A stretch of 64,000 nucleotides of DNA from Acanthosepion lycidas (lineage: Eukaryota; Mollusca; Cephalopoda; Sepiida; Sepiidae): assembly GCA_963932145.1 (NCBI GenBank), contig OZ010600.1:50866657-50930656 (forward strand). Direction: 5' to 3'. The position numbers and the translations under genes are program-made. The stretch's first letter is position 1; every line of letters starts with the position of its first letter. Of this stretch, positions 22,782 through 35,789 are shown one piece after another. Under the pieces are notes generated by a model, which did not search any database, was not told the DNA's origin, and saw nothing but the letters and a program-made list of their open reading frames with translations.

Positions 22782-25264
22782 GTACGTAAGATAAAAATAA
22801 AATTACATGACCTAGAAATATTTATGATTTTTACTTATCTTTGACCTTATGAAAAAAAAAAAAGAAAAAAAAAAACATGGTCAGAAGTTCTTATCATTTT
22901 AACTGATTTTTAAATTAACTTTTTATTTCATTGCTTTAAAGCAAGTTTTAATTTTTTAAACCTCTTTTACATCGCTGCTTTGGCGTTTTAGTTATTTTTA
23001 ATATTTTAAAATGAAAAAAAAAAATCTAATTTTCATAATCAGACAGAATAGATATATACACTAAGTATTTAAAATTTAAATAATAAACCATTGCATAATT
23101 CTTTTATTTAATTTAAATGACACAGAATGGTTGTCACATGAATTGTTTTTTGTAGAGAAGTTGGAAATGCTTATTTTTTGTTTTGTTTTTTTTAAATGTT
23201 TACCGACCGATTTTCAAATTTGTCTCACACGAGTTACTTTTACTTATTATTTTCCCTCTGTTTTATTATTATTTTTTTTAAATACGGAAAAAAAACCTAA
23301 AGCAGAAATACAGTTTTGATAAAAATACTTTTTAAGACAATCGTTTTTTGGCAAGTGTTTGAAAAAATACAAAAATAAATAAAGAAGTATTTTTTCCGAG
23401 TTAATTTTTTTAAAATTTAGAAATCCTATTAAAAAAAAACGTATCTATTTTTTTTGTTAGAGCCCCGCAAGTTAGTGATTAAACTAGTTTTAAAAAATTA
23501 TTTTTATAAAAATCCTTTCTTTGTTTTTCTCCCCACGCCACTGAATTAAGATTTTTAAAATGAGATTTAAAAAAAAAGTAAAACAGAAAACTTATCACTA
23601 ATTCCAAAAATGGCTATTTCTTTTTTTAAAGTAAAACAAAAACACGCTTCCCATTTTTCCCCGATAATTTAAATTTTAAAATTATTATTTCATATTTGGT
23701 ACCTGATTTCACCAGCTTACATTTTTCTACTTATGTTTTACTTTTGTTTGTTATTTTATTTTTTTTTTTTTTGCAATTTCCACATTTCCGTCAAAAAAGG
23801 AAAAAGTTAATTTACCTTTCATTTTAAAACTGGAATATTTCACATTAAAGACCTCCCCTGTTTTTCCTTTTCTTTTTTTTTTTTTACAACTTATGTTTCC
23901 ATATTTTTAAGTGAAAGTGAAAGTAAATAATTTTATTTACTTTTTTTAAATTGTAAATAAATAGTAATTTTAAATTTTATTTTCATTATTTAGTACTTCA
24001 GTAATAATACTTTTACTGTGTTGATTGTTGAGTTAATGATTTCCATTATCATTAAATTTTTGAATTGAAATAAATTTTATTTTTAAGTAAATGTTTTAAA
24101 TTTTTTCCACAAAAAGTTAAAAACAGATCATTTTATTTTTAATTTTAATTTTTTTTTAATCCGCATCAGTTTTAAAATGTTATAAATTAGGATTGGAAGC
24201 ATTTTTTTACTCTCTAACCTGAATTACAGATTAAAAATAAAAACAAAACAAAAGAAACAACAAAAAAAAAACTATTTGCTGAATTTGAGACAAAAACAAA
24301 CAAATAGTGACTTACTCCTTTAATAATTGTTAATGTTTAAATTACATACATATTTCATAAATGTAAAAACTATAGGACACTCAACAAAGGTAAAAATCAT
24401 CCCAAATAGAATTCGGATTCCGTTCAAGTTGTTTTAAATTCCACTTTGGATTTCACTTTCTTTAAAAATAAACGGAATTAAAATTTAAAAATGTATCTAA
24501 ATATTTATTTCATGTATTCACAGACTTTTTTTTCCCGTCTACTGTAATGATTAGCAATATTATAAAAGCAGACCATCCTTTTACAATGAACAAGACTGTC
24601 TTTTTGTTTACTAAAGACTAAAGTAAATAGATGCTTGCTCTTGCATCCTCGACCCATTGTCTTGTAAAATAATACATAGACCGTTGTACTGAAAAATACT
24701 TATTTAATACAATTGTTAAAATTCTAGATTTCAGGGAAAAAATTAAATTGCTGTAAATATTATTTTTATTATAAATTAAACGTGACTTTTCTTAACATCT
24801 ATTTTATTAAAATATTAATTAAACAAAATGTTATGTTTTCAGTGACCTTTTCCCCATTTAGCTTTTCTTTTTTTTTTCTTTTTTTTGTATCTTTTTCCGA
24901 TGATGAAATTCTACTAAGGATAAAGATAGAGGTACCCCCACCCAAATCGTCCATATTGACAAATATGTCAAGACAACATAATTCTCTTTATTAAAAATCC
25001 TTTTAAAAATAAAATATACTTTTCTGAAATTTTATTTGAGGAAGATTAACTGATTTAATGTTTAATTAATCTAATTACTTACTTTTAGTTAAAAAATATC
25101 TCAGAAAAGAATTTTTTTTAACATGGAGGTGGATGTTTTTATGTGGTGTTGAGAGATTTATAGCTTAATGCTTGGTATTTTTAAGTAAAGGGCCTATAAC
25201 TGCAAAAATTACTTAAATACAACATGAACTCCTTTTTTAAACAAGTTTTTAAAATTTTAACTAA

Positions 25265-26165
25265 CCAGTAATCTTCAAAATTTAGTTACTATATAGTCAT
25301 CACTCTTATTTTCTGATAATGTTGACAGCCGTATTTACAAAAATCAGCATGTTTATACATACAAAATTTTTTTAAAATTATTTTTAAAATACTAGGAGAT
25401 ACTAAATTGTAATAAGCTTTTCCATTTCTGATTAGTAGATAGTTTTTACTTAACAAAAATAATCACTTAAAACCATTACAAATTAATACAGAATTTTAAA
25501 AGATTTAAAACTTTATAAATTATTTTATTAAAAAAAAATGAACACAATTCCTGCAAAAATTCATTGAAAAAAACACTTTTTTTCTTAAGACAATGTCAAT
25601 AATATATCTTATTTAAAAGCAATTAAAAGTTTTTCTTATTAAATAATGTCTTCATTTTATTGTGATTCAGAGCAGATTTTCTGTAACTGGGGGTCCAGTT
25701 TGACAAAAAATTTTTATTTCTCCTAGGCCTTGTTCTTATAAGTAATATAAACATTAATTCCTACAAAAATGAATTTCTTGAAATTTTATAAGGAATTTCA
25801 TCAAGAATTTCTAAAAAAAAAAAAAAAAAAAAAATTTTTTTTAAATAATTTTATTCATTTGTGGATAAATCCTGAAATGTTTATTAAAATCTGACAATTA
25901 TTTGATTTTGAAAAAATTTCTGAATCTATGTTTTTTTACCGCAGAGGAGCAAATTTCCCATACTAATTTATGGTTCATGTTGATGCAAGAAAAACAAAAT
26001 TTTAAATAAAAATTCCGAAGATTCTAAGGGGATTAAAAGACATAATTTAATAATGAAAAAAATCCTTTGGTCTTTCCTCTTCTTAATAATAACAAAGATT
26101 TTGATGAGATAAAACTTTGTTTTTAAAGTTTAGGTATTTTTTCATCATGTATGCTCATATTTTTT
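25265..26165 (+). repeat. Unidentified repeat X, forward copy (~0.9 kb)
   Basis: It matches the complement of 33815-34450 over its whole length in the same block order. Shared blocks include tcttattttctgataatgtt, cagattttctgtaa, attcatttgtggataa, tgacaattatttgatttt, tgatgcaagaaaaacaa and ttttttcatcatg. It contains internal A and T tracts. No coding capacity or known terminal signature was recognised. Confidence 0.7.
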
Positions 26166-27059
26166 TTTGTTTTTTTAGCAAATCTTTGGAGGTACCTAGA
26201 TAAAGGTTTAAGTTGAGTAATTATTACATTTTAGGGCTTTAGCGTTAACCAAACCTAATTGCCTCTCTCCACCAGAACAAATATGATGAGGTCTATTTAA
26301 TTAGGGATTTTAAAGAAAGTGCTTTTACTCTCCTTTTAGTACAATGTGCAGGTGGTACTTATTTAAGGGATATCTGGTCACAAATTGTTAAGATGCTAAC
26401 TAGTTTATAACAACAAAAAAAAAAAAAAGAAAAAGATGAAAAATATTTCTAGAAAGTGATCAAGAGGAGGAGAGAAAGATGGTTATGTTTGATCTACAAA
26501 CTGTAAATGTTCCTGATGCTATCTTAGTGTTTGCTGGTGGGGGGGGGGTGCGGTTCAAAATAAATAAGAAAACTTAATTTTCTGTTTCCTCTTTTTTTTT
26601 TTTTTTTTTTTCCTTATTTGATTGTTTTTATTTTTTTCTTATTTGATTTATTTTTTAAAAAAACCTTGTATTCTGAAACTTTTCTGTACCTTATATACAG
26701 AAAAAGTCTATACATCTCATTCCAGAAAATAAATACTAAAAGAAAGATTGTATGTTTAAAAAAAAATTGAAAACTATGAGACAAAGAGAAAATTTTTTAT
26801 CAAAGACTGTTTTCGCCAGAGAACATTGTCTCATCATTTTCACTTTAGTTTCAGAAATTATTATATGTCCAACAAACACCAATACTAGAAATTTAAAAAA
26901 AAAAAAAAATTTTATGAGAGGATCGGATAAAAAATATATATAAAAAAAAAAAACATTTTTAAAATCTAATTTGATTTCCCTACCCTATCTACTTTTTGTG
27001 GTGCTGTAATTGGTAAAACTCTCATGGCTAAAATACAACATTTGTCATACTAAGACAAA

Positions 27060-27330
27060 CTCACCTGGCACTATGCTCGGGAATTTGAAATTAATATCAG
27101 CTCAAGCCCCAGGCAGTAGCTCACCTTCGGAAGGGTGCTAGGATCAATTCCTGGCATCTGAGGCGTCCTCAAAAAGGGAAGTGCCAAGGAGGTTTGAGCA
27201 ATTTTTGTTCAGCATTTTCAAAATCCTAATTTAAACACCGACCTTATGTCACATTATGTTGTGACATAGGTATGTGGATAAATACCTACTAAGACAATCC
27301 TCCTGAAGTAAAAGGAAACGATTCAGGTCT
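27060..27330 (+). repeat. Possible tRNA-derived SINE-like unit
   Basis: ggcagtagctcacc...gggtgctaggatcaattcctgg resembles A and B boxes. The following body does not match the two main SINE families in the window. A small hairpin (ttatgtcaca/tgtgacata) lies near 27245-27270. Confidence 0.25.
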
Positions 27331-27837
27331 TGTCTAGAGATTATTCTAATTTGTGTTGTTTAGTAATGGCTGTAAAATGGTGGTTGTTGTTGTTGATAAG
27401 CAACTACAGTTCAAATGACAGAAACATTTGCTAAAATTAATAATGGTTAAGTTTTGTGACTCAAAACTGACAAGACATGTTTGAGAATAATTTATAATAA
27501 ATTTTAATTATAAATTGAGAGATCAGTAGGATTACCTACGTTTGTAAAACCCAAATTTAGTATTTTGAAATTGTACGAATTTTTTTCACGTACCTGTTAA
27601 TATACACCAGATTATAAGCATATATTTTTGAAACATCAATATCCATTTTGGATGGATTAAATGATTTCAGCCGTTATATCCTCTCGTCCTCGGATGGGTC
27701 AAATAAGAGGACAGGCTTGACAACCAACACAACTGAATTCAAAAATCATGAAGACAATGAAAAAAAAAAAAAACTATCTTTGCCATGAATAATAAGGGCA
27801 CTGCACAGTTTAATTGATAATATAAATTTCAAGATTA

Positions 27838-27945
27838 ATTTTAATCATCCCCTCCCCCCAAGAAAGGTGATAAAGCCACTAAGACACATGGAGTTAGTGA
27901 GAGTGAAAGAAAATGAGAAAATGTTCATAAGGAAAAAGTAAATCA
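27838..27945 (-). repeat. LINE family 1, 3' end fragment, minus strand
   Basis: aaggtgataaagccactaag and ggagttagtgagagtgaaag are the shared 3' terminus of family 1, seen also at 2125, 29345, 37105, 41850, 45670 and 60010. Confidence 0.65.
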
Positions 27946-27963
27946 AAATTCTTATTTTTTTTA

Positions 27964-28099
27964 CACTGTAACCCGGATATAAGAGATTTTCTATGGTCCC
28001 AAATTAGAGCCTGTGTTAATGTATATATAATAGACCAAACCCGGATATAAGAGACTTCTTCTCCGTTCCCGACAACTCTCTTATATTCGGGTTACACTG
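27964..28099. mobile_element. pogo/Tigger-like MITE, 136 bp
   Basis: The termini cactgtaacccggatataag and (complement) cagtgtaacccgaatataag are inverted repeats with TA on both sides (27962-27963 and 28100-28101). The left end has one change compared with the CAGTG start of the 18905-19087 copy. The inner segments ggtcccaaattagagc and accaaacccgg also match that copy, in inverted order. Confidence 0.65.
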
Positions 28100-28784
28100 T
28101 ATATGTCAATCTACTTTATTAAAAAAATAAATTTCTTTATGATTTACTTTATTAAAAATAATTAAAACAAAAATTGGTTCATATTTTACATAATGCCTTT
28201 TCAAATGCCTTATTCGAATAAAAATATTCACTAATTAAGGTTTTAATCCTTAATAAATTGCTTTATTCAATCAGTTACGTTTTCTGGTGCTGAGTTGTCT
28301 CAATCCTCAGTTGGCAATACTGAGTTATCCCTTCGCAGGTTACATCTAGCTATTTTAAAAAGAAAGTGATGAGAACTAACTGTCAATTTTGTTTCAGAAT
28401 TTGATATCTTTATACCTTTTTAATTTTATTATATAAAATTTTACTTAAAATTATTTTTTTTGTAAAGTGACTTTCTAATTTCTTTTAATTTAAATTGCTT
28501 ATTACAATAATAAGACTTAAATTCTAAAACCTTTTGAGATTATTGTTAGTTTTATTTGCCATTATAATGTTGCCAGGCTTTCATCGCATATGGATGAGGA
28601 AAGCCAATTCAATATCCACTTGACCTTTGAACTGAGTTAACAGGTAACCGGCATCTAAGAAAATTATTTTTCACTATATTTTAAGTAAAAAGTAATATTT
28701 TTTTTTTAAAATGATGTAATTCACTAATTTTCATTGAATTTTAGTTTTCTATCTTTCATCTTTGAAAGGTTTTAATTCTATGTA

Positions 28785-29215
28785 CCATATCCCTTAGGAT
28801 ATGTATGATGATTGCTCTCCACGACTTCCTATCCCTTGTAGCTCTTAGCAAACCTTGTCTTTGAACTATCCTTCCACTCCTTGTTTGGCCATCAATTTAC
28901 ACAATCTTGTAAATTGCTCACTGTTATTCTCTTTGCCCTTCTAGACTTCAGTATGTCCTGTGACTGCTAAATTCTCCAAAATTTTCTTTATTATGTCTCA
29001 ATCATTTCAACTGTGTCTTTCTGATCCAAAGTGTCCCTTTTGTTTATTTTTTCCTTAAAACTTCTTTGTTGCTTACACATCTGTCCATGGTATTCTCAGC
29101 ATCCTTCTGTATAACCATATTTCTGTTGTCTCAAGTCTCCTATTCATCTGAGGAAATTATCCAGCATTCAAATACATTCATTACAGTGATTAAATCACAC
29201 TTGGCAACAATCATT
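28785..29215 (-). pseudogene. RTE-type RT remnant, minus strand
   Basis: The complement gives diverged C-terminal blocks: RRMLRIPWT-like near 29100, then KGK..., LCKLMAKQGVEG near 28880, and ELQGIGSRGEQ near 28820. These parallel the plus-strand copy at 8160-8508. There are many stops. Confidence 0.6.
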
Positions 29216-29339
29216 GTGTAATTAAAGTTAATTTTAGATAATAAAAATTTACATTTAAAACAGTCTAAAACATACTTTGAATATGCAAAATAATTTTTTT
29301 TTTTTTTATTATTATTATGTTATATTCTTGTCATTTTTT

Positions 29340-31040
29340 GTTTTTTAATCATTTCATCCCATGTAAGGCAGTAAAGCTACTAAGACAAGGAATTACTGAG
29401 TGTAGATAATGATTGATATTGCATTTAAAATTTTGAAGAGCAAAGTTAACTGGAATGCATTGAGCTGGAAGAGAGTTCCATAAGCAAGAAATACAAGTAA
29501 AGAAACTGTTAGCATAGAACTTATGGTTACATCTAGCCAATTCAACTGTAAACTGATGGGACCTCGTTGCTAATCTAGTGCTGCACTTAAATTCATATAG
29601 TCTAGGTACCATAGCAAAAATCTCATTCAAACAATAACCATGAAAGTACTTATAGAAAAGGCACAGGGAAGCTACATTACAAAAATGAGAAAGTGACTGA
29701 AGCTGAGACATCATGTCAGGACCAATAATGATTCTTCTTTAGATTTTATCAAAAATCTCTAAATATATAGCTGAAGCACCAGACCATATATGGAAGCAAT
29801 ATTCAAAGCCTAGATGAATGGTAAACTTATAGATATGTAAGATAGATTCTGAAGAGAAAAATTATCTAACATGACACAGGACTTTCTTAGCAGCAGACCT
29901 AGCAATGCATCCAATAGTCTTTGCACTTCATGTCAGCCAAGAGAAGGCATGAGTCACTCTTCTGGAATTTATTATCAGCTATGCTGGTGGAAGGCAGAAA
30001 GAGATCTCTCAGATGTTTAATAGAGAGCAGTTTTGTTTTGGACACGTTATAATTAACAAGCTATTCCTTGTTCCAGTTAGCAACAGACTGTAGGTTGTTT
30101 TGGAAATCAGATGCCAATTTGACCATTTCAAACTGATCAGATTTACTATCAACACAGGAGTAAATGGTTGTCATCAGCATAGATACCAAGTTGAGGAAGG
30201 TCATTGATGAAAATTAAGTAGGTTCAAGGATAGAACTGTAGGGAACACTTGCATTGGTACAAAAAGGTCTAGAAGAGTGGCCATTCAAGACGACTTTCAT
30301 TTCTCAATTTGATAAAGACCTAATCAGTTCAAAAATTTGTCCAGAGATATTATTGTAACCTTTCAACTTGAGAAAATGACTGGTACATCAAACACAGTCA
30401 AATGCTTTTGAGATGTCCCAAGCAACAGCCCAAGCTACACCATTCTTATCTAAATCGTGATAGACTCTTTCAGCAATAATTGTTAATACATCAGCAGTAG
30501 ACCTAGAGAAGCAAAAGCCATATTGTTTGTCTGAAGTGAAATGCTTAACCAGCAGAGTTGATTAGGGTCTTTAGTAGTTTGCCAAAAAGAAGTAGAAGGC
30601 TAATAAACTGATAGAAGAATCACTGTTCCCCTGAGTTCTTAGAGACTGGGACAACAGATTAGGATTTCCAATAAGCAGAAAAACAACAGGCAATGCAGAA
30701 TTTATTGTGCAATTTAGAGAGAACAAGAGTTTGTTCAGGAGCAAATTTCTTAAGGGCTATTATAGGGAAAACATCAGGTTCACATGCTTTGTGAGGATCC
30801 AGATTAGAGATGATAGCAGAAACCATAGAAGGAGTTATATGCTAGACTTGGTTCTAAGTGGAAAGTCAGACAAGGATACTCCAAATAAGTAAAGAGTACA
30901 GTTTGAAGAGAATTTATGGGCAAAACATTCAGCTTTATCAGGAAATGTTAACACACAAAATTGATTGCAGAGAGGAGAAATAGAAAACTTATTCTTATTT
31001 AATACACTATTAGAGCTGCCAGTCATCATGAGAGCCAAAG
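29340..31040 (-). pseudogene. LINE family 1, most complete copy, RT core to 3' end
   Basis: On the minus strand the order is as follows. SDKQYGFCFSRSTADVLT lies near 30530-30480 (RT fingers). AVAWDISKAFDCV near 30430-30390 carries the first catalytic aspartate. INDLPQLGIYADD near 30200-30160 carries the catalytic YADD. Then come a thumb region and a C-terminal open frame (29714-29349, 121 residues) with SLCLFYKYFHGYC, TRLATRSHQFTVELARCNHKFYANS-type blocks and SCLWNSLPAQC. The 3' terminus is at about 29340, next to a T tract that represents the poly-A tail. Several stops show it is dead. No endonuclease domain was recognised upstream. Confidence 0.82.
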
Positions 31041-31092
31041 TTGTTAAACAAAATTAAAACTATGAAAGAAGGCAATTGTTTGACGATTTATA

Positions 31093-31171
31093 TTAGGTTG
31101 GTGCAAAAATAATGACGTTTTTTGACGTATTTTTAACGTCAAAAAACGTCATTATTTTTGCACCAACCTAA
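31093..31171. mobile_element. MADE1-like mariner MITE palindrome, copy 1 (79 bp)
   Basis: It begins TTAGGTTGGTGCAAAAATAA and ends with its exact complement, forming a near-perfect palindrome. TA flanks both sides (31091-31092 and 31172-31173). The terminal sequence TTAGGTTGGTGCAAAA is the one known from Hsmar1/MADE1 mariner elements. There is no coding capacity. Confidence 0.88.
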
Positions 31172-31199
31172 TATAATGAAGTTTATGATCCTTATTCTT

Positions 31200-31620
31200 C
31201 TTCTCTATGCCGTATCCCTTCAGCACATTTGCGATCATGGCGCTCCACAATTTTGTGTCCTTTGTAGCTCTTAGTTAATTTTGTCTTTTTGTTATCTCTC
31301 TTAAACCTTGTTCCACCATCCATTTACTGAAGGTCACTAGGTAGGTTATGCATTATTTACCTTTGTCTCTCTTGCTTTTAATCTGTCTTGTGAGTATAAA
31401 ATTTTCAAAGCCTTCTTTCCTCAGTATGTGCCCTAGAAATTTCAACTATCTCTTCCTGATGTTAAGTAGAAGTCTCCTTGTCATTGCTCACAGGTTTGGT
31501 CCATGGTATTCTCAGCATCCTTCTGTAGAACCACATTTCTGTTGTTTCAAGTCTCCTCTTCATCTGTACGGAGATTGTCCAGCATTCACTGTCATAAAGG
31601 GAGGACTGATATTAAATAAC
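31200..31620 (-). pseudogene. RTE-type RT remnant, minus strand
   Basis: The complement carries the RTE C-terminal layout: near 31530-31500 RMLRIPWTK, near 31440-31400 LKFLGHILRKEGFENF, and near 31270-31240 ELQRTQNCGAP. It is a dead 5'-truncated copy of the family at 7575-8508. Confidence 0.65.
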
Positions 31621-32150
31621 AGTTCAATACTTTTTTTCTTTGTGATGAGCAACATATAAATTATACCATTTTTATATGGCCAAATGTTGGAGAAAATATA
31701 AAAAGATATATCTGGTCTACAGACTTAGATATGTGCAAAAACATAGCATGGCCCATTTTACCAAGCAATGGACACTGGTTTTAATAAATGGCTGAACTCA
31801 GTTAAATTATTGCTTATTTCAAGAGTTTTGTTTTTCTGTTGGAATGATATAGTCTTTGATTTGATGAAAAGCCTTTAAGGATTTAGTTGGGTGATAAAGT
31901 TGACATTATGGGCAAAAGTCGACCTTTGTATAAATGTTGATGAGATTTTTATGAGAAAGAAATGTCAAATCCTAACAAAGACAAATAAAAACGTTCCATG
32001 GACTGAATTTCTTTTAAGCTTTATTTATTGAATATTAGGTGTGTCTACTTTATGACTCATAGTGGCAGATGGGAGCATTGGACCATTTTTACATTTTATA
32101 TTTAATTTCTCATTGTACCTTTTATAGCTATATTTTGGAATTTGATTGAT

Positions 32151-32152
<2 letters not shown>

Positions 32153-32232
<80 letters not shown>
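32153..32232. repeat. (TA)n(CA)n microsatellite
   Basis: More than 60 nt of pure TA run into ACACACAC. The 107-residue minus-strand frame across it is a low-complexity artefact. Confidence 0.95.
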
Positions 32233-33279
32233 GATAGACCAGCTGACATTGTAGGCATAGAAATCAAAACCAAATCTACATTTGATCTATCTTTAATCTC
32301 AAGTAATCTTTCCCTACACATATAGCAAATTTTAAACAATATATACACAAGAGAGATGACTCTTTTTCACTCCATGTAGAGTATAGGGTCATATCTTCAT
32401 GCTAACGTGTTCCTGAATTTTCTATAGCATTGTCGGCTCTTTATGGGGTGTGGAGTTGCCAGTCATAAGCCTGGCACAAAGGGATGAGGAAATGTTCTTT
32501 CCTGACACATTTCTCACAGTCAGTAATACAATGATTAAACATTTTTTTTTAAACTTGTGTAATGAAGTGCAGAGTGTGTTGGGGTATTTGTGTGGAATAG
32601 TCGGTACGTTTCATGGCTCTTAGGTCATTCTTTTTAGTCTGGTGATCACTTTTTAGCCCTTCCTTGTGCATCTGTATATATGTGTATATGTATGTATGTC
32701 ATGAAAAGGCCACCATTAATAAGGCTTTTCTTCCATTCAAGGTATATGTAAATATTGGTACAACAAATCAACTCTAAGTATTTATTCATCCACCCATGCT
32801 CTGACACACAAAACCATTTTTAAACCTGGAAACTCACACACAGTTTCATGTAAGTTATATGCAATTATGAGGTGTTGCCTGGAAGATAGATCCCCAGAAA
32901 CTACGTATCAGTTAATTATGCCTCTAATCTGAAGATGAGAAAAGTGTCTTAAACTCACTCTTTATCCCTTGGAATATAAAATTGGACTTTGTTAAAATTG
33001 TCAATTGGATGCTGGAATAACAGCATTTTACTGCTTGTGAAGGGACAGTCATTATGGAAGAGTGATTTGTTCAAGTATTTGCTCACTCACTCTCTTCTGT
33101 CAACCACTGTGGTATACCATTGACAAGATTCGTTAAGATATCTGGTGCTAGGACTGATTGATTGATTAATTTTTTTTTTTATGGCTTTGTATGTTGTTTA
33201 AAACCAAAACATTGTTGATTCTAAGAATGATTCTTTTTTTGTTAGTGAATACTGTATGAACAATCTTTCCTGAATAATG

Positions 33280-33450
33280 ATTTACCCAGGTACAAGCCCT
33301 ATTATTTAATCCATAGCTGGAAAGTGGAGATGAATTTATACATTTTGGAAGGGTATTTATGCATAAGTGAGGCAATGTACCCGATTGGTATTTGAATCTC
33401 TGATTTTTCATTCTTAGCCACTATCAATTACAGCACCTGCACATCTTCTG
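33280..33450 (-). repeat. tRNA-derived SINE (type A), minus strand
   Basis: The complement shows gtgctgtaattgatagtgg (head), gagattcaaatacc (B-box-like), cataaataccct, aatttatctcc... and tccatagctgg-like blocks that match other type A copies. Confidence 0.55.
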
Positions 33451-33814
33451 GTGCTAGAACATTGCAGGGTGATAAGGATTCATGCCTTTTCTCAGAGCAT
33501 TAGTGCAGAGTGAGTACAAATAACCTCAGGCTAAATATGAAATTTGTCGATTTCATTTTCTCTGCTGAAAAATTATCCTACCCAGTTTTAAAGATGGTGC
33601 AGCCATTGGAATGATATTTTTAATTACTCATATTTTACATCGTTTGATTAATAAATCTTCTTCTTACAGGACCTTTTAGATGATACCTGTTGTTTTACTG
33701 ATGACAAGATGATTAAATCTCAAGTTTAAATCTTTTGTTCATTTGAAATACAACATTTAGTAGAAAATATATTCAGTTGAAATACAGCAGTCATAAAAAT
33801 AGGTACTCACAAAA

Positions 33815-34450
33815 TTTTTTTTAAAAAAAGAGCATACCATGATGAAAAAGGACCACAAACTTGATAACATCAAAGTTTTATCGTCAAAATGTTTGTTATT
33901 ATTAAGAGAAAAGACCAAAGTATTTTTTGATTATTTTAAATTTCTTAATTCTTTCTAGCACGTTTGAAATTTTGGTTAAAAATCTTGTTTTTCTTGCATC
34001 AGTGAGTGGACCAAAGATTATTATAGGAATTTTTAGTGTCTTTTATGGTGTTAAAAAAACATTGTTTTGGAAATTCTTGCAAAAATCAAATAATTGTCGG
34101 ATTTTAATAAAATTTTCAGAACTTATCCACAAATGAATGAACTTTTTTTTAAATTTTTTTTCGGTAGAAATTTTTTTTTTTTTTTTTTTTTTTTTCATCT
34201 GTTAGCTCCACTTACTTAGTTTTATGAAATTTTGAGAAATTAAAATTTCAGCCTCTTCATATTTATATTAGTTAAAAGCAGAACTCCTTGGAGAATTTAA
34301 ATCCTCAATTTGTTTTGGTTAAACAGAAACACCATTTACAGAAAATCTGTTTTGAATCATAAAATTAAAATATAAATGTGCTGATTTTTGGGCAACCACA
34401 CTCAACATTATCAGAAAATAAGAGCGATAACTATAGTAAATTTAGAGCCA
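33815..34450 (-). repeat. Unidentified repeat X, inverted copy
   Basis: This is the inverted partner of 25265-26165 (blocks listed there). It is shorter because several A/T-rich insertions of the forward copy are missing. It contains a T tract at 34169-34195. Confidence 0.7.
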
Positions 34451-35288
34451 ACATATATAAATTCAATAAAATATTAGATTATGGAGAATATTTTTCTAAA
34501 TTTTTAAGATTGCTGTGTACTTAAAAATTTTATTAAAAAAAGACACTCACTTCATTTTCTTGAATTATGCTTTACAGATAAAGTCTCCATAGAACATTAG
34601 GTCTGTCATTGAGCTGTCAACATGTCAAAACAGCTACTGCATTTCTGCATTATTTTATACTTGAATTAAATATTTGTTTCAATAAATTAAATTACCATAT
34701 ATACTTGAGTATTGTACAAGTTTTTATGATGAGTTTTTTTTTGTTTTTTTTTTTTTTTTTTACACAAAATATAGCAGGTTGTACTATACACGGTAATTTT
34801 TTGGAAGAGGTTAAAAATCATGCATTTTCATACACCGGTATTTTTTTTTCTGTAAGGGTTAAAATTCATACAAAAAAATTCAGGTGATTCAATAAATATC
34901 AATAGCCTGTATTGATATGGAAACTACTAATTAAAAAATAAAAGAGAAGAACAAGTAACAAATTTGAGATCCCTAAGCATTACCCTAAAAATGTGAGTGT
35001 TGATGATATTGATAGATTCAACATAAATGGAAGATCATAGATTTAGCACAGGGATAAACAGAACAGTTCCAAGAAGTCACAGGCAGAGGCACTGGCACTA
35101 TATGTGATGGATAGGTTTAGAGATAACCTATTCCCCCTCTCAGAAGCAGGTTAATATTCCAAAATACAAAAGGCACCTGATTTAGGTCAAAGTTTATAAT
35201 AAAACAAGCAAATAAATCTGAATAAGCCAAAATTAAATTAAAATACTTCAAGAATTAATCATTACATTTATTACTCCCATTATTATTA

Positions 35289-35390
35289 TTAGGTTGGTGC
35301 AAAAATAATGACGTAATAATGTCGTTTTTTGACGTATTTTTTAACGTCAAAAAACGACACTATTACGTCATTATTTTTGCACCAACCTAA
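35289..35390. mobile_element. MADE1-like mariner MITE palindrome, copy 2 (102 bp)
   Basis: It has the same terminal sequence as the copy at 31093, with TA at 35287-35288 and 35391-35392. The arms are longer by the segment taataatgtcg and stay nearly perfectly complementary to the centre. Confidence 0.88.
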
Positions 35391-35789
35391 TATGATGTAA
35401 CTGCAGCATGTCAATCAAATGAAACTAGGGGAGTAATGTGAAATGCAATCTACCCCTCATGACAGCTAATCTGATAACTATATACCAGGTACATATATTG
35501 CAGCGACATGTGTATAATCTAATGACAGATTTTCATAAGTAGCATACAACCTTGCAAGTAGAGCTCGGTTGGATCTACCTTCAGATTGGGTAAATCATTC
35601 TGCTCAGACAATTTCCAATTAAGGATGTTTCCCAGTATCTAGATGTAACTCCCAAGTTGCTATGGCTGCTTCAACTTTTATACATTTAAAAAAAAAAAAA
35701 AAAAAATCTCTCGATACATGATGCTATGATGCTCCTCACTGCTCCTGCTGATGAACAGATGTGTATAGTGCATCAGCCCCTCGGGGACA

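Noticed and set aside
22782..22844. Extension of the exon 1 frame to an 89-residue protein ending at 22844
   Set aside because: The frame runs through a strong donor (AAG|GTACGTAAG), and the residues after it are AT-driven. Exon 2 continues the Rab sequence directly from residue 69.
29349..29714. Host gene of 121 residues on the minus strand
   Set aside because: The sequence matches the C-terminal region shared by several LINE family 1 relics in this window (2125, 41095, 50370).
32025..32348. 107-residue minus-strand frame rich in Tyr and Ile
   Set aside because: It is produced by the TA/CA microsatellite and has no domain.
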